Source: Candidatus Polarisedimenticolaceae bacterium (lineage in GTDB: Bacteria > Pseudomonadota > Gammaproteobacteria > Chromatiales > Chromatiaceae). From it: a stretch of 60,309 nucleotides of DNA. Both the position numbers and the translations under genes were made by a program. Below the pieces are notes generated by a model. The model did no database searches. It saw only the letters and a program-made list of their open reading frames with translations, and was not told where the DNA came from. Shown one piece after another: positions 49,935-58,010 of the stretch. Every line of letters begins with the position of its first letter. Position 1 is the first letter of the stretch. Location: the NCBI GenBank assembly GCA_021648685.1, contig JAKISI010000011.1, forward strand, positions 1 to 60,309, written 5' to 3'.

Positions 49935-52154
49935 CTAGATATCAATGCTGGAGGCGTTGGCGGTGATGGTCAGTGCCTGGAAGGCGCACTTGCCGCAGTA
50001 GCCCTGGTGTTCCATCAGATATTTAACCGTTTCATTCAGCTGCTCCTGCTCTTTGGAGTCGACACTGGCAGCACTGCTGCCGCTCTTGATCCACCCCAGT
50101 AGCTTGATGTTTTCACCAGACTTGAACTCGTTCTCGAAGACGAAGCGTTTGATAGCGGCCTGATAGGAAGGCTCATCAGCCAGCAGCACCTTGCCGCTGA
50201 CACTGGCGATAGCATCGGATAGCTCTTTGCGGAAGACATCTTTTTCTGGAATGCCCAGATACTGCTCAATGGTCTGCATGAACTTCTCATCCGGCTGTAC
50301 ATCCATCTGGGTCACGTCATGTGTGACCTTGGTGTTGTGGGCGTAGGCGCGCACATGGTCGGTGTACTTTTTCCAGGTGCTTTCGACGATGGTGGTATCC
50401 CGCAGCACCGCAGTGTAGACATCACTGGCGATCTGGCTAAATATCCAGCCCTTGGCCTGCGGCAGGATCTTGGTCAGATAGTGGTTGAGTACATTTTTGT
50501 TGGTGGCGAAGGCATCTTTGATGGCGTGCTCCATGCGGATGTAGAGATCCAGCGGGGAGACGCAGGGGTTGTTCAATGCAATGGAGGTGAGCATGGTTGG
50601 TTCGCTCTGTTCGTTCTCGATGCGCTGGGTGTTGGCGGCAAATTCGTTGATCTGAAAATGCTCGGTGTTCTCGAAGATATTCTGGATGAAACGGGGGTCG
50701 AGACCGAAGGTGCCCTCAGAGGGCTTGATGAACTCAAACTCATCCAGAATGGCCTTGGCCATATTGTTGTCGACCCCGCTGTCGGCTCGTCCGGCGTAGA
50801 TCAGCGCCTTCTGTAACAGCGAGAGGTTGGGGTTCTGTTTCGATTGGTAGAGCCGGGTCATCACCGCGACCAGGCTCAGCAGCTCGATGCTGTGCGGGGC
50901 GACGTGGGCGACATGCTTCTTCTTGTCACTCCAGTTGCGGTGTTCGTTGGAGTAGGTGATGTCGTAGATCTTCTGCTCTTCTTTAAAGGTGACCGACAGT
51001 GGCATCTCGATAAAGGTGGTGCGTGAGCGTAGCGCTTCAAAGCTCTCGTTGCCGATGAACATGTTGAATTCGTGGAAGTTGGTGTGGCCGATGATGACAC
51101 CATTGAAGGGTACGGGTGGCTGCCCTTCGGGTTTGAAGAAGCGATCCTGCGTGGCGAAGAGTAGCTCGTAGAGAAACTTGTCAGAGAGTTTCAGGATCTC
51201 GTGGATCTCGACCAGCCCGTTGGCACCGGCGCAGAGTTCCCCCTGGTAGTCATGTACCAGTGGATGGGATTCGCTGCCGAAGCGAGGCAGCAGGCTGTAG
51301 TCGATATTGCCCACCAGTGAGCCGGCCTCCTGGCTCTTTTCGTCGCGTGGTGTGTAGGAGCCGATGCCATGTTTGGTGTGGGCATCGAAGATCATACGTT
51401 TTACTTTCAGGTAGGGCAGCAACCCCCACAGGTCCAGCCCCTTGGTCTTCATAAACTCTTTTAAGACCTGATTAGAGTAAGGCGACATGAGGCCGTCGAT
51501 CTGAACATTGAAGTTGTCATCGTAGTGGGGGTGTTTTTCCAGAAAGGCATTCAGTTCGCTGTTATTGATCTCGGCATTGAGCTGGGTGCAGAAGTCACTC
51601 CGCAGGGCGGGTGGGATGACTTGCAGTGGTCGCTCGAATATGGGGCTTTGCAGGTAGTAGATGCCATCCTCTTCAAACAGCGCCTTGTCTTTGAGACGCT
51701 CATCTACGGTTGGCAGCAGCAGCGTATAGGTGCGACCCTCATCGCTGGCGGAGTAGAGATTCAGAGCACGTTTGATGCCATCCATCGAACGTGATTTTGC
51801 AGCGCCAGGGGGGCCAAGCAGGATCCAGAGCCGCTTTGATGCCTCCAGCCCACGACTGGCGTTGTCGATCTTTTCGACCAGATTCTCTTTGGCCTTCTGC
51901 TGGCCGAAGACGGAAAAAGGGCCAACGTACTGCACATCTTCAAAGAAGTGGTAGCGGTGCTTGATCGGTTTACCGGGCATGATGGCGTGTTCAACGCCGG
52001 AGCTGAGCATCATGTCGTGTATCAGCTGGAAGGTGTTGCGCGTGATCCAGGGCTGCTTGGCCACCAGTGAGAGGTAGTCTGGAAAGGTGATGATCTCATC
52101 GTCTACCAGATCTTGTTTGTGTTTTTCGAAAACGCTACGCAGATTATCGAGCAT
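49935..52154 (-). CDS. PrkA-family AAA+ protein, copy B, with altered Walker A
   Basis: A 739-residue cytoplasmic protein, first gene of the operon. It starts MLDNLRSVFEKHKQDL. The P-loop is GPPGAAKS (114-121), in which Ala119 replaces the last Gly before Lys120. The PrkA blocks GANGLVEIHEILK, ELLFATQDRFFKPEG and FNGVIIGHTNFHEF are close to the E. coli YeaG layout. The C-terminus ends in YLMEHQGYCGKC (C720-x2-C723), a possible metal-binding knuckle. GAGG lies before the ATG at 52154; the frame stays open for 45 codons upstream, but that region holds a promoter (52197-52226) and no family-like sequence. It is probably an ATPase or kinase; activity is to be doubted until shown, because of the P-loop change. 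Confidence 0.88.
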   Translation of the reverse strand: MLDNLRSVFEKHKQDLVDDEIITFPDYLSLVAKQPWITRNTFQLIHDMMLSSGVEHAIMPGKPIKHRYHFFEDVQYVGPFSVFGQQKAKENLVEKIDNASRGLEASKRLWILLGPPGAAKSRSMDGIKRALNLYSASDEGRTYTLLLPTVDERLKDKALFEEDGIYYLQSPIFERPLQVIPPALRSDFCTQLNAEINNSELNAFLEKHPHYDDNFNVQIDGLMSPYSNQVLKEFMKTKGLDLWGLLPYLKVKRMIFDAHTKHGIGSYTPRDEKSQEAGSLVGNIDYSLLPRFGSESHPLVHDYQGELCAGANGLVEIHEILKLSDKFLYELLFATQDRFFKPEGQPPVPFNGVIIGHTNFHEFNMFIGNESFEALRSRTTFIEMPLSVTFKEEQKIYDITYSNEHRNWSDKKKHVAHVAPHSIELLSLVAVMTRLYQSKQNPNLSLLQKALIYAGRADSGVDNNMAKAILDEFEFIKPSEGTFGLDPRFIQNIFENTEHFQINEFAANTQRIENEQSEPTMLTSIALNNPCVSPLDLYIRMEHAIKDAFATNKNVLNHYLTKILPQAKGWIFSQIASDVYTAVLRDTTIVESTWKKYTDHVRAYAHNTKVTHDVTQMDVQPDEKFMQTIEQYLGIPEKDVFRKELSDAIASVSGKVLLADEPSYQAAIKRFVFENEFKSGENIKLLGWIKSGSSAASVDSKEQEQLNETVKYLMEHQGYCGKCAFQALTITANASSIDI

Positions 52155-52196
52155 GTGCTTGAACCTCAAAATCCAGGAAATTAACAGTGCTTTATT

Positions 52197-52226
52197 TTTA
52201 TAAAGTCTAGCAGCTTGGGAGGTTAA
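52197..52226 (-). promoter_or_regulatory. Candidate promoter of the PrkA-DUF444-SpoVR operon
   Basis: On the minus strand TTAACC (52221-52226), 18 bases, then TATAAA (52197-52202). It would start transcription near 52190, about 36 bases before the ATG of the first gene. A sigma-70-type match of moderate quality; sigma-S control is possible, as for E. coli yeaGH. Confidence 0.4.
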
Positions 52227-52279
52227 TTCATAAGCAGGGTAAGGTCGAGGTTTTAGAGCCACCTTGTCAAGGCGGATGC

Positions 52280-52308
52280 TTGACTTCATGAATGAGTGCC
52301 GATAGATT
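52280..52308 (+). promoter_or_regulatory. Candidate promoter of argC
   Basis: TTGACT (52280-52285), a 17-base spacer and TAGATT (52303-52308) give a reasonable sigma-70 match on the plus strand. The predicted leader before the argC ATG is about 110 bases and includes two hairpins. Confidence 0.45.
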
Positions 52309-52385
52309 CAGTAGCTGGCATGGTGTACCCGCTATATATTATGAAGCGGGTAAGAGTGACTAACAAATCGCACCGTCCTTACTTC

Positions 52386-52411
52386 AAGCGGCTTCAGGCC
52401 GCTTTTCTTTT
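52386..52411 (+). terminator. Terminator-like hairpin directly upstream of argC (possible attenuator)
   Basis: AAGCGGC, a 5-base loop and GCCGCTT form a perfect 7-bp stem followed by TTCTTTT. It ends 13 bases before the argC ATG. Since the candidate argC promoter lies upstream, it would act as an attenuator in the argC leader rather than as the end of another gene. Confidence 0.7.
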
Positions 52412-52424
52412 CGGTTGGATTTTT

Positions 52425-53456
52425 ATGATCAAGGTTGGAATAGTAGGTGGAACAGGGTACACGGGCGTGGAGCTTCTACGTCTGCTGGCTCCGCACCCTG
52501 CATTGGAGATAAAGGTGATCACCTCCAGGGGCGAGGCGGGGCGGGCGGTTGCCGATCTGTTCCCAAACCTGCGTGGCCATCTGAATCTCTGTTTTTCCAA
52601 GCCGGATACAAAGCAGCTGATTGCCTGTGATCTGGTCTTTTTTGCCACCCCAAACGGCACCGCCATGCAGCTGGTGCCAGAGCTGCTGGATGCTGGTACA
52701 CGGGTGATCGATCTGGCAGCTGATTTCAGGCTCAGTGATCCGGATGAGTGGGCAAAGTGGTACGGCATGCCGCACGCCTGCCCGAATGTGCTGGCCGAAG
52801 CGGTCTATGGCCTGCCCGAGATCAACCGTGATCGCATTAAAAACGCCTTGCTGGTGGCCAATCCTGGCTGCTATCCAACTGCCGTAACCCTGGGCTTTAT
52901 GCCGCTGCTGGAAGCCGGGCTGGTGGACTCTTCCCGGTTGATTGCCGATGCCAAATCAGGCACTAGCGGGGCAGGGCGGACGGCTGGTGTAGCAGCCCTG
53001 ATGGGAGAGTGCGGTGAGAGCTTTAAGGCCTATGCGGTGCCAGGCCATCGCCATCTGCCCGAGATCAGCCAAAGCCTCAGCAGGATTACGGGTGACTCAG
53101 TGGGGCTGACCTTTGTCCCGCACCTGTTGCCGATGATTCGGGGTATCCATGCCACACTCTATGCAGAGGTGAAGGATAGCTCCGTTGACCTGCAAAAGCT
53201 GTTTGAGACGCGCTACCAACATGAACCTTTTGTGGATCTGCTGCCCGCAGGGGCGCATCCTGAGACACGTAGCGTTCGGGGTGTGAATCACTGCCGGATA
53301 GCGGTGCATCGCCCACAGGGTGGCAATACGGTAGTGGTATTATCGGTGATCGACAATCTGGTAAAGGGTGCTGCGGGACAAGCCGTTCAGAACATGAACC
53401 TGATGTTTGGGCTGGAAGAGGAGATGGGTCTGAACAGTATTGCACTCCTGCCCTGA
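52425..53456 (+). CDS. argC: N-acetyl-gamma-glutamyl-phosphate reductase ArgC
   Basis: Third step of arginine synthesis: NADPH-dependent reduction of N-acetylglutamyl phosphate to the semialdehyde. The 343-residue protein begins [20 protein letters not shown] (nucleotide-binding loop GGTGYTG). It has the active-site cysteine in NPGCYPTAV and the HxxE-type GHRHLPEI block with the catalytic His. The ATG at 52425 is the family start; upstream codons cover the leader hairpins. Its Shine-Dalgarno sequence is poor (GGTTGG). Its stop codon overlaps the next ATG (TGATG), so the DUF6776 gene is coupled to it. Confidence 0.97.
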   Translation: MIKVGIVGGTGYTGVELLRLLAPHPALEIKVITSRGEAGRAVADLFPNLRGHLNLCFSKPDTKQLIACDLVFFATPNGTAMQLVPELLDAGTRVIDLAADFRLSDPDEWAKWYGMPHACPNVLAEAVYGLPEINRDRIKNALLVANPGCYPTAVTLGFMPLLEAGLVDSSRLIADAKSGTSGAGRTAGVAALMGECGESFKAYAVPGHRHLPEISQSLSRITGDSVGLTFVPHLLPMIRGIHATLYAEVKDSSVDLQKLFETRYQHEPFVDLLPAGAHPETRSVRGVNHCRIAVHRPQGGNTVVVLSVIDNLVKGAAGQAVQNMNLMFGLEEEMGLNSIALLP

Positions 53457-54211
53457 TGGTAGCGCACCGAAAAATCCCTCGGCCAAAAATCGTCCAGCCG
53501 GGCAGTGGGCGGCGGGGCTGGCCCCTGGGGTTGATGCTATTTCCAGGGGTGTTGCTGGTAACATCCTGGTACGCCTATGAATATGGGCGCACCGGCCTGC
53601 TGTTTGACAGCACCGCAGCTGATGCAACCGTTACCCTGCTTGAGCGCCAGGTTGCCGGACTTCAACAGCAGGTTAAGAGACTTGAATCGGAGCGGCTCAA
53701 ACTGCGTGAAGAGGCTGCCGTGCTGGAGCGCACAAGCCAGATTGACCGTGAGGCGGTGCGTGCTGCGGGAGAAGAGATAAAAAGAGTGCAGGAGGGGCAG
53801 CTTAAAATGGAGGAGGAGCTGGTTTTTCTGCGTGGCATTATCTCGAACAAGGTGGATAAAAAGAGCCTGCGTATTCGGGATTTCAGGTTACAGCCAACGG
53901 AAAGCCAGCATCTTTTCCAGTATAGTTTCACAGTCAGCCAGGTATTGAATGATAAAAAGGGTGTCAAAGGTGATCTGTTTATTACGGTTGCTGGCGAGCA
54001 GGGAGGGAAAAAGGTATCGTTTGAGCTGGCTGCGCTGACGCAAGAGAAGAGCAAAAGCCTGAAGGTTGATCTCAACCATTTTCAAAAATTTGAAGGGTTG
54101 TTACAGCTGCCGGAAGGATTTGTGGCGAGCAATATGATGATCAACATAAAACCTAGCAGTAAAAAATTGCCGCGTTTGAGTGAAACATTTAAGTGGTTCG
54201 TGGAGGAGTAA
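53456..54211 (+). CDS. DUF6776 membrane protein with coiled coil
   Basis: A 251-residue protein with a basic, Pro-rich cytoplasmic start, one membrane helix (about residues 22-41), then a long coiled coil (about 56-120; LLERQVAGLQQQVKRLESER) and a beta-rich C-terminal domain ending SETFKWFVEE. Such proteins are commonly found just before a bactofilin gene in gammaproteobacteria and are grouped as DUF6776. A role as a membrane partner or receptor for the bactofilin filament is an inference from this pairing and the coiled coil. Its ATG overlaps the argC stop. Confidence 0.82.
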   Translation: MVAHRKIPRPKIVQPGSGRRGWPLGLMLFPGVLLVTSWYAYEYGRTGLLFDSTAADATVTLLERQVAGLQQQVKRLESERLKLREEAAVLERTSQIDREAVRAAGEEIKRVQEGQLKMEEELVFLRGIISNKVDKKSLRIRDFRLQPTESQHLFQYSFTVSQVLNDKKGVKGDLFITVAGEQGGKKVSFELAALTQEKSKSLKVDLNHFQKFEGLLQLPEGFVASNMMINIKPSSKKLPRLSETFKWFVEE

Positions 54212-54213
54212 CG

Positions 54214-54654
54214 ATGTTTGGAGGTGGTGGCGTGTCAAAATCAAAAAAATTCAAGGCATCAAAGATATCCACAGTGATCGGCCATGGAACAGAGATCAAA
54301 GGCGATATCTCCTTTTCAGGCGGTCTGCACCTGGATGGCGTCATCAAGGGCAACCTAGCGACCCATCAGGACAATGCTGCAACGCTGACGGTGAGTGAAG
54401 ATGGCTCCATTGAGGGGGATGTGCGGGTGCCCAACGTGATCCTCAATGGCGTGGTGGTGGGCGATATATACGCCAGTGGCCGTGTGGAGCTGGCGGCCAA
54501 GGCGCGGGTAACAGGGACGGTCTACTATAATCTGTTGGAGATGGCTATGGGTGCAGAGATCAATGGGCAGCTGAAGCATGTCAATGAGAGTGAGCCGCGC
54601 ATGCTGGGTTACCTTGATGGAGAGAAAGACCCCGATGAAGAGGGGTCGCAATAG
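54214..54654 (+). CDS. Bactofilin (cytoskeletal beta-helix protein)
   Basis: A 146-residue bactofilin: short flexible start, then a beta-helix core with repeated short strands and Gly turns (TVIGHGTEIKGDISFSGGL; GVIKGNL; GSIEGDVRVPNVILNGVVVGDI; ASGRVELAAKARVTGTV), ending in an acidic tail. Bactofilins polymerise without nucleotide into filaments at the membrane and organise cell-wall enzymes or polar structures. GGAGGAG lies just before the ATG at 54214; the earlier in-frame GTG lies inside the previous gene. It follows DUF6776 by 2 bases, so the pair is coupled. Confidence 0.93.
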   Translation: MFGGGGVSKSKKFKASKISTVIGHGTEIKGDISFSGGLHLDGVIKGNLATHQDNAATLTVSEDGSIEGDVRVPNVILNGVVVGDIYASGRVELAAKARVTGTVYYNLLEMAMGAEINGQLKHVNESEPRMLGYLDGEKDPDEEGSQ

Positions 54655-54701
54655 TGCGTTGTATGGCCGACAGTATGATTTTAATTTGAATGAGATAGAT
54701 T

Positions 54702-55055
54702 ATGAGCACCGCAGATACAGAATTTGAAGCACCCCTGGTATTTACCGCCGCAGCTGCCGCAAAGGTGGCCGAGCTGGTGGCAGAGCAGGATAACCCCAAG
54801 CTCAAGCTGCGCGTCTACATTGAAGGCGGTGGCTGCTCGGGCATGCAGTATGGTTTTACCTTTGATGAGAATGAGGATGAAGATGATGCCAAGATTGTCA
54901 CCGATGGCATTATGCTGCTGGTTGATCCTATGAGTATTCAATATCTTATGGGTGCCGAGATTGACTATGTAGACAATCTGCAGGGCTCCCAGTTTGTGAT
55001 TACCAACCCAAATGCGGCTACGACTTGCGGCTGCGGGTCATCCTTCTCGGTGTAA
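54702..55055 (+). CDS. erpA: A-type iron-sulfur carrier ErpA
   Basis: A 117-residue HesB/IscA-type protein that passes Fe-S clusters to apo-enzymes, including those of isoprenoid synthesis in E. coli. The three conserved cysteines are present: C45 in [11 protein letters not shown] and C109/C111 in TTCGCGSSF. The acidic stretch ENEDEDD is typical of the ErpA branch. It lies 47 bp after the bactofilin gene. The bactofilin-erpA pairing is common in gammaproteobacteria. Confidence 0.95.
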   Translation: MSTADTEFEAPLVFTAAAAAKVAELVAEQDNPKLKLRVYIEGGGCSGMQYGFTFDENEDEDDAKIVTDGIMLLVDPMSIQYLMGAEIDYVDNLQGSQFVITNPNAATTCGCGSSFSV

Positions 55056-55108
55056 AAAACAGACCACACTCTACTCAAGAGCCTGGATACCCCCCCTCTC
55101 CTGAACGC

Positions 55109-56665
55109 TTATCTGCCCGCTTGCCGTAAGCGAGAAACAAAAAGAGAGAGCAGCAGCAGTATCAGCAATGCTGAAACAATCCCCCAGTTGCCGATGGATG
55201 CATAGGGCGTCGTGCCCTGCATGGGTGTGATCTCCCGGGTGAGAACTGCCTTTTCAAATGCAGCCGACAGCCCCTGAATCTCCCCCTTAGGCCCAATGAT
55301 GGCTGAGATGCCGGTGTTGGTGGCACGCAGCAGGAATCTGCCACTCTCCAGTGCGCGCATACGGGCGATCTCCAGATGCTGATGTGGAGCCAGTGAGTCG
55401 CCAAACCAGGCATCATTGCTGGCGTTTACCAGAAAGGCCGCCTCTGGCAAGGCCTGGATGATCTCCTCTCCAAAGGCATCTTCGTAGCAGATGGAGATGC
55501 CTGCGGGATAACCGGCCAGATTGAGCACGGTTTTGCTGTCATCTCCCGCACTAAAGTCAGACATGGGTATACGCAGAAAATCGATCAGCGGACTCAGCAG
55601 CCATTTCAATGGAAGAAACTCCCCAAATGGCACCAGATGCCGTTTGCGGTAGCTGTCCCGCTCCTGCCCAAGGCTGACCATGGCGTTGAAATAGCTTTTG
55701 TCCTCAGTGCCTTGCAGCGCAATGCCGACCAGCAGATCGGTGCCGTGTGATTGAGCCTCAGCCGCCAGTGGATCAAGCAGATCATCTTTAACCAGGTGGT
55801 AGAAAGCGGGGATGGCGGTCTCCGGCCAGATGATCAGGTCGCTCTCCCAGTTGGCGCGTGTCAGGCTGGTGTAGAGTCGCATGGTGGAGCCAAACTGGCT
55901 GGGTTCCCATTTGAGTTCCTGCGGGATGTTGCCCTGGATCAGGGTGACCTTGATTGGATCGCCCGCAGGCGCTGTCCAGGAGTGGCCATCCAACAGATGG
56001 GCTGAGAACCAGATCATGCTGATAGCACTGATCCCTAGCAGTGGCTTGAAGATGGCTTTTGAGCGCAGCACAGGGGCGCTCGTCAACTGACTGCAGACCA
56101 GTGTCATGAGGGCTGCGGTCAGCGCCAGCAGCCAGCTTACGCCAAATATGCCCGCTATGGGGGCTACCCCCTGCAGTGGGCTCTCCAGTTGAGAGTACCC
56201 CATGCTGAGCCAGGGGAAGCCGGTCAGAAACCAGCCGCGCACCCACTCGGTAAGTGTCCAGACGGCGGGCAGCGTGATGAGCAGATTGGCGGTTCTGCTG
56301 TTGCCGTGCAGCTTTCTCCCCAGCCAACCTGCTGCGCCAAAGAAGAGGGCGATGGTGGCAACAAAGAGCATGGTGATGACGATGGCCAGCGGGAGACCGA
56401 TGCCGCCAAATTGGTCGATGCTGATATGCAGCCAGGAGACGCCAAACCCCATAAACCCCATCCCAAACCACCACCCCAGCCTGAAGGCCTGCCCAGGCGT
56501 GGCCGATTGCCATAGCCTAAAAAGCAGCGCCAGGCTTAGCAGCGCCATCCAGGAGAGGGAGAAGGGCGCAAAGGCCAGTACGGCCACTGCGCCGGTGCAA
56601 AATGCCAGGGTTTTTGGAAACGGGAATGGCTGCGGAAGAGGCAAGATCGTGCCCAGCTTGCTCAC
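55109..56665 (-). CDS. lnt: Apolipoprotein N-acyltransferase Lnt
   Basis: Adds the third acyl chain to lipoproteins at the inner membrane before Lol transport. The 518-residue protein has about six N-terminal helices and a periplasmic nitrilase-type domain with the catalytic Glu in WPETAIP, Lys in YRKRHLVPFGEF and Cys in GISICYEDAFG. A C-terminal helix closes it. The start is the GTG that overlaps the corC stop (GTGA). It ends the miaB-phoH-ybeY-corC-lnt operon. Confidence 0.97.
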   Translation of the reverse strand: MSKLGTILPLPQPFPFPKTLAFCTGAVAVLAFAPFSLSWMALLSLALLFRLWQSATPGQAFRLGWWFGMGFMGFGVSWLHISIDQFGGIGLPLAIVITMLFVATIALFFGAAGWLGRKLHGNSRTANLLITLPAVWTLTEWVRGWFLTGFPWLSMGYSQLESPLQGVAPIAGIFGVSWLLALTAALMTLVCSQLTSAPVLRSKAIFKPLLGISAISMIWFSAHLLDGHSWTAPAGDPIKVTLIQGNIPQELKWEPSQFGSTMRLYTSLTRANWESDLIIWPETAIPAFYHLVKDDLLDPLAAEAQSHGTDLLVGIALQGTEDKSYFNAMVSLGQERDSYRKRHLVPFGEFLPLKWLLSPLIDFLRIPMSDFSAGDDSKTVLNLAGYPAGISICYEDAFGEEIIQALPEAAFLVNASNDAWFGDSLAPHQHLEIARMRALESGRFLLRATNTGISAIIGPKGEIQGLSAAFEKAVLTREITPMQGTTPYASIGNWGIVSALLILLLLSLFVSRLRQAGR

Positions 56666-57531
56666 TCTTCAGCGGGGGTATTGGTGGGTACGTTCAGCAG
56701 TCGGATCTTCAAAAGGTGGATCTTGCGGCTGTCGGCACGTACCACGCTGAATTGAAACTGGTCGATCTCCAGTTGCTCTCCACGTTTGGGGAGATGCCCC
56801 ATGGTATTTGTGACCAGGCCACCGATGGTGTCGTAGTCGTCGCTGTCGAGATTGACGTGGAAGTATTCGTTAAAATCCTCAATGGTGGTGCAGGCTTTGG
56901 CGGTAAACTCCCGTTCATTGCGTTTGAGGATGCAGGTGCCTTTGTCAAAGTCATGCTCATCTTCAATCTCGCCGACGATCTGTTCCAGCACATCTTCAAT
57001 CGTGACCAGGCCTGCCGCAGCGCCGTATTCATCGACAACGATGGCGATATGGTTGCGATTGGCACGGAAATCCTTGAGCAGTACGTTGAGGCGTTTGCTT
57101 TCAGGGATGAATACGGCAGCCCGCAGCACATCGCGCATATTGAATGACTGGTTATCCCGGTTTCCGCAGTGGTGCAGCAGATCCTTGGCCAGCATGATGC
57201 CAACTACCTCGCTGCGGTCATCGCCAATCACGGGGAATCGGGAGTGGGCTGATTCAATGGCGACATCCAGCGCCTCGCTCAAGGTGTCGTCCCGCCTCAC
57301 TACACTCATCTGCGCGCGTGGGATCATAATATCCCGCACCCGGAGTTCGGCCACCTGTAGCACGCCCTCGATCATGGTGAGAGCCTCTGAATCGATCAGG
57401 GTGCGTTTTTTTGCATCCTGTAACAGTTGGATCAGTTGCTCTTTGTTTTTAGGTTCGTGTTTGAAGCGTTGCTGGAGTTGTGCAATCCAGCCCTTCAATC
57501 GCGAACCGTTGGTAGATTCTGCGTCGTTCAT
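56662..57531 (-). CDS. corC: CorC/HlyC-type CBS-domain protein YbeX
   Basis: A 289-residue cytoplasmic protein with an N-terminal charged region, two CBS domains (starting VRDIMIPRAQMSVV and MRDVLRAAVFIPES) and a C-terminal CorC_HlyC/transporter-associated domain (ending DQFQFSVVRADSRKIHLLKIRLL). Originally linked to magnesium/cobalt efflux with CorA; newer work with E. coli YbeX links it to ribosome maturation, in keeping with its neighbours ybeY and phoH. It overlaps ybeY by 4 bp (ATGA) and lnt by 4 bp. Confidence 0.95.
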   Translation of the reverse strand: MNDAESTNGSRLKGWIAQLQQRFKHEPKNKEQLIQLLQDAKKRTLIDSEALTMIEGVLQVAELRVRDIMIPRAQMSVVRRDDTLSEALDVAIESAHSRFPVIGDDRSEVVGIMLAKDLLHHCGNRDNQSFNMRDVLRAAVFIPESKRLNVLLKDFRANRNHIAIVVDEYGAAAGLVTIEDVLEQIVGEIEDEHDFDKGTCILKRNEREFTAKACTTIEDFNEYFHVNLDSDDYDTIGGLVTNTMGHLPKRGEQLEIDQFQFSVVRADSRKIHLLKIRLLNVPTNTPAEE

Positions 57532-58010
57532 GATGTCTCATTGTTTTGGTACGGATCAGAAAAGCCCAGCCGGGCCAGTATTTCAATCTCCATGTTTTCC
57601 ATTTCGGCGGCTTTTGCTGATAGTTTATGATCATACCCTAATAGGTGCAAAATACCGTGCACCACCATGTGTGCCCAATGGGCCTGTTCGGTTTTTCCCT
57701 GCGCTGCGGCCTGTGTGGATACCACGGGTGCGCAGATGACCAGATCCCCCAGCAGGTCACTCTCGACTGGAGGCGGTGGCGCAAAGGGGAAGGAGAGTAC
57801 ATTGGTCGCCCCGGTTTTCCCCCGATATTGCTGATTTAGCGCGGCACTTTCAGTTTTGCCAACCACCCGGATGAGCAGCTCCGCCTGGGCTCTCCTGTCA
57901 CCAATGGCTGCCATAGCCCACTTCCGAAGATCAGCCTCTGAAGGTGCGCTACTCTCTGGGTTGGCATATTGAACCTCCAGCGCCAGTTGACTACTGCTTG
58001 TCGAATGCAT
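57528..58010 (-). CDS. ybeY: Endoribonuclease YbeY
   Basis: Single-strand endoribonuclease needed for 16S rRNA 3' maturation and ribosome quality control. The metal motif HGILHLLGYDH (H-x3-H-x5-H) is intact, as is TNVLSFPF before it. The start is taken as the ATG at 58010, which lies 20 bp inside phoH and gives 160 residues, close to E. coli (155). An upstream extension inside phoH is not family-like. Coupled to corC downstream. Confidence 0.94.
   Translation of the reverse strand: MHSTSSSQLALEVQYANPESSAPSEADLRKWAMAAIGDRRAQAELLIRVVGKTESAALNQQYRGKTGATNVLSFPFAPPPPVESDLLGDLVICAPVVSTQAAAQGKTEQAHWAHMVVHGILHLLGYDHKLSAKAAEMENMEIEILARLGFSDPYQNNETS

Larger units (their letters stand above)
52155..52424. 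other. Divergent regulatory region between the PrkA operon and argC
   Basis: 270 bp holding two opposing promoter candidates, a TACCCGC/GCGGGTA hairpin (52327-52353 region) and a terminator-like hairpin right before argC. No small gene was recognised. Confidence 0.6.

Noticed and set aside
52155-52289. 45-codon N-terminal extension of the PrkA-like copy B
   Set aside because: It contains the likely promoter and leader, has no PrkA-like sequence, and the ATG at 52154 has a GAGG ribosome site.
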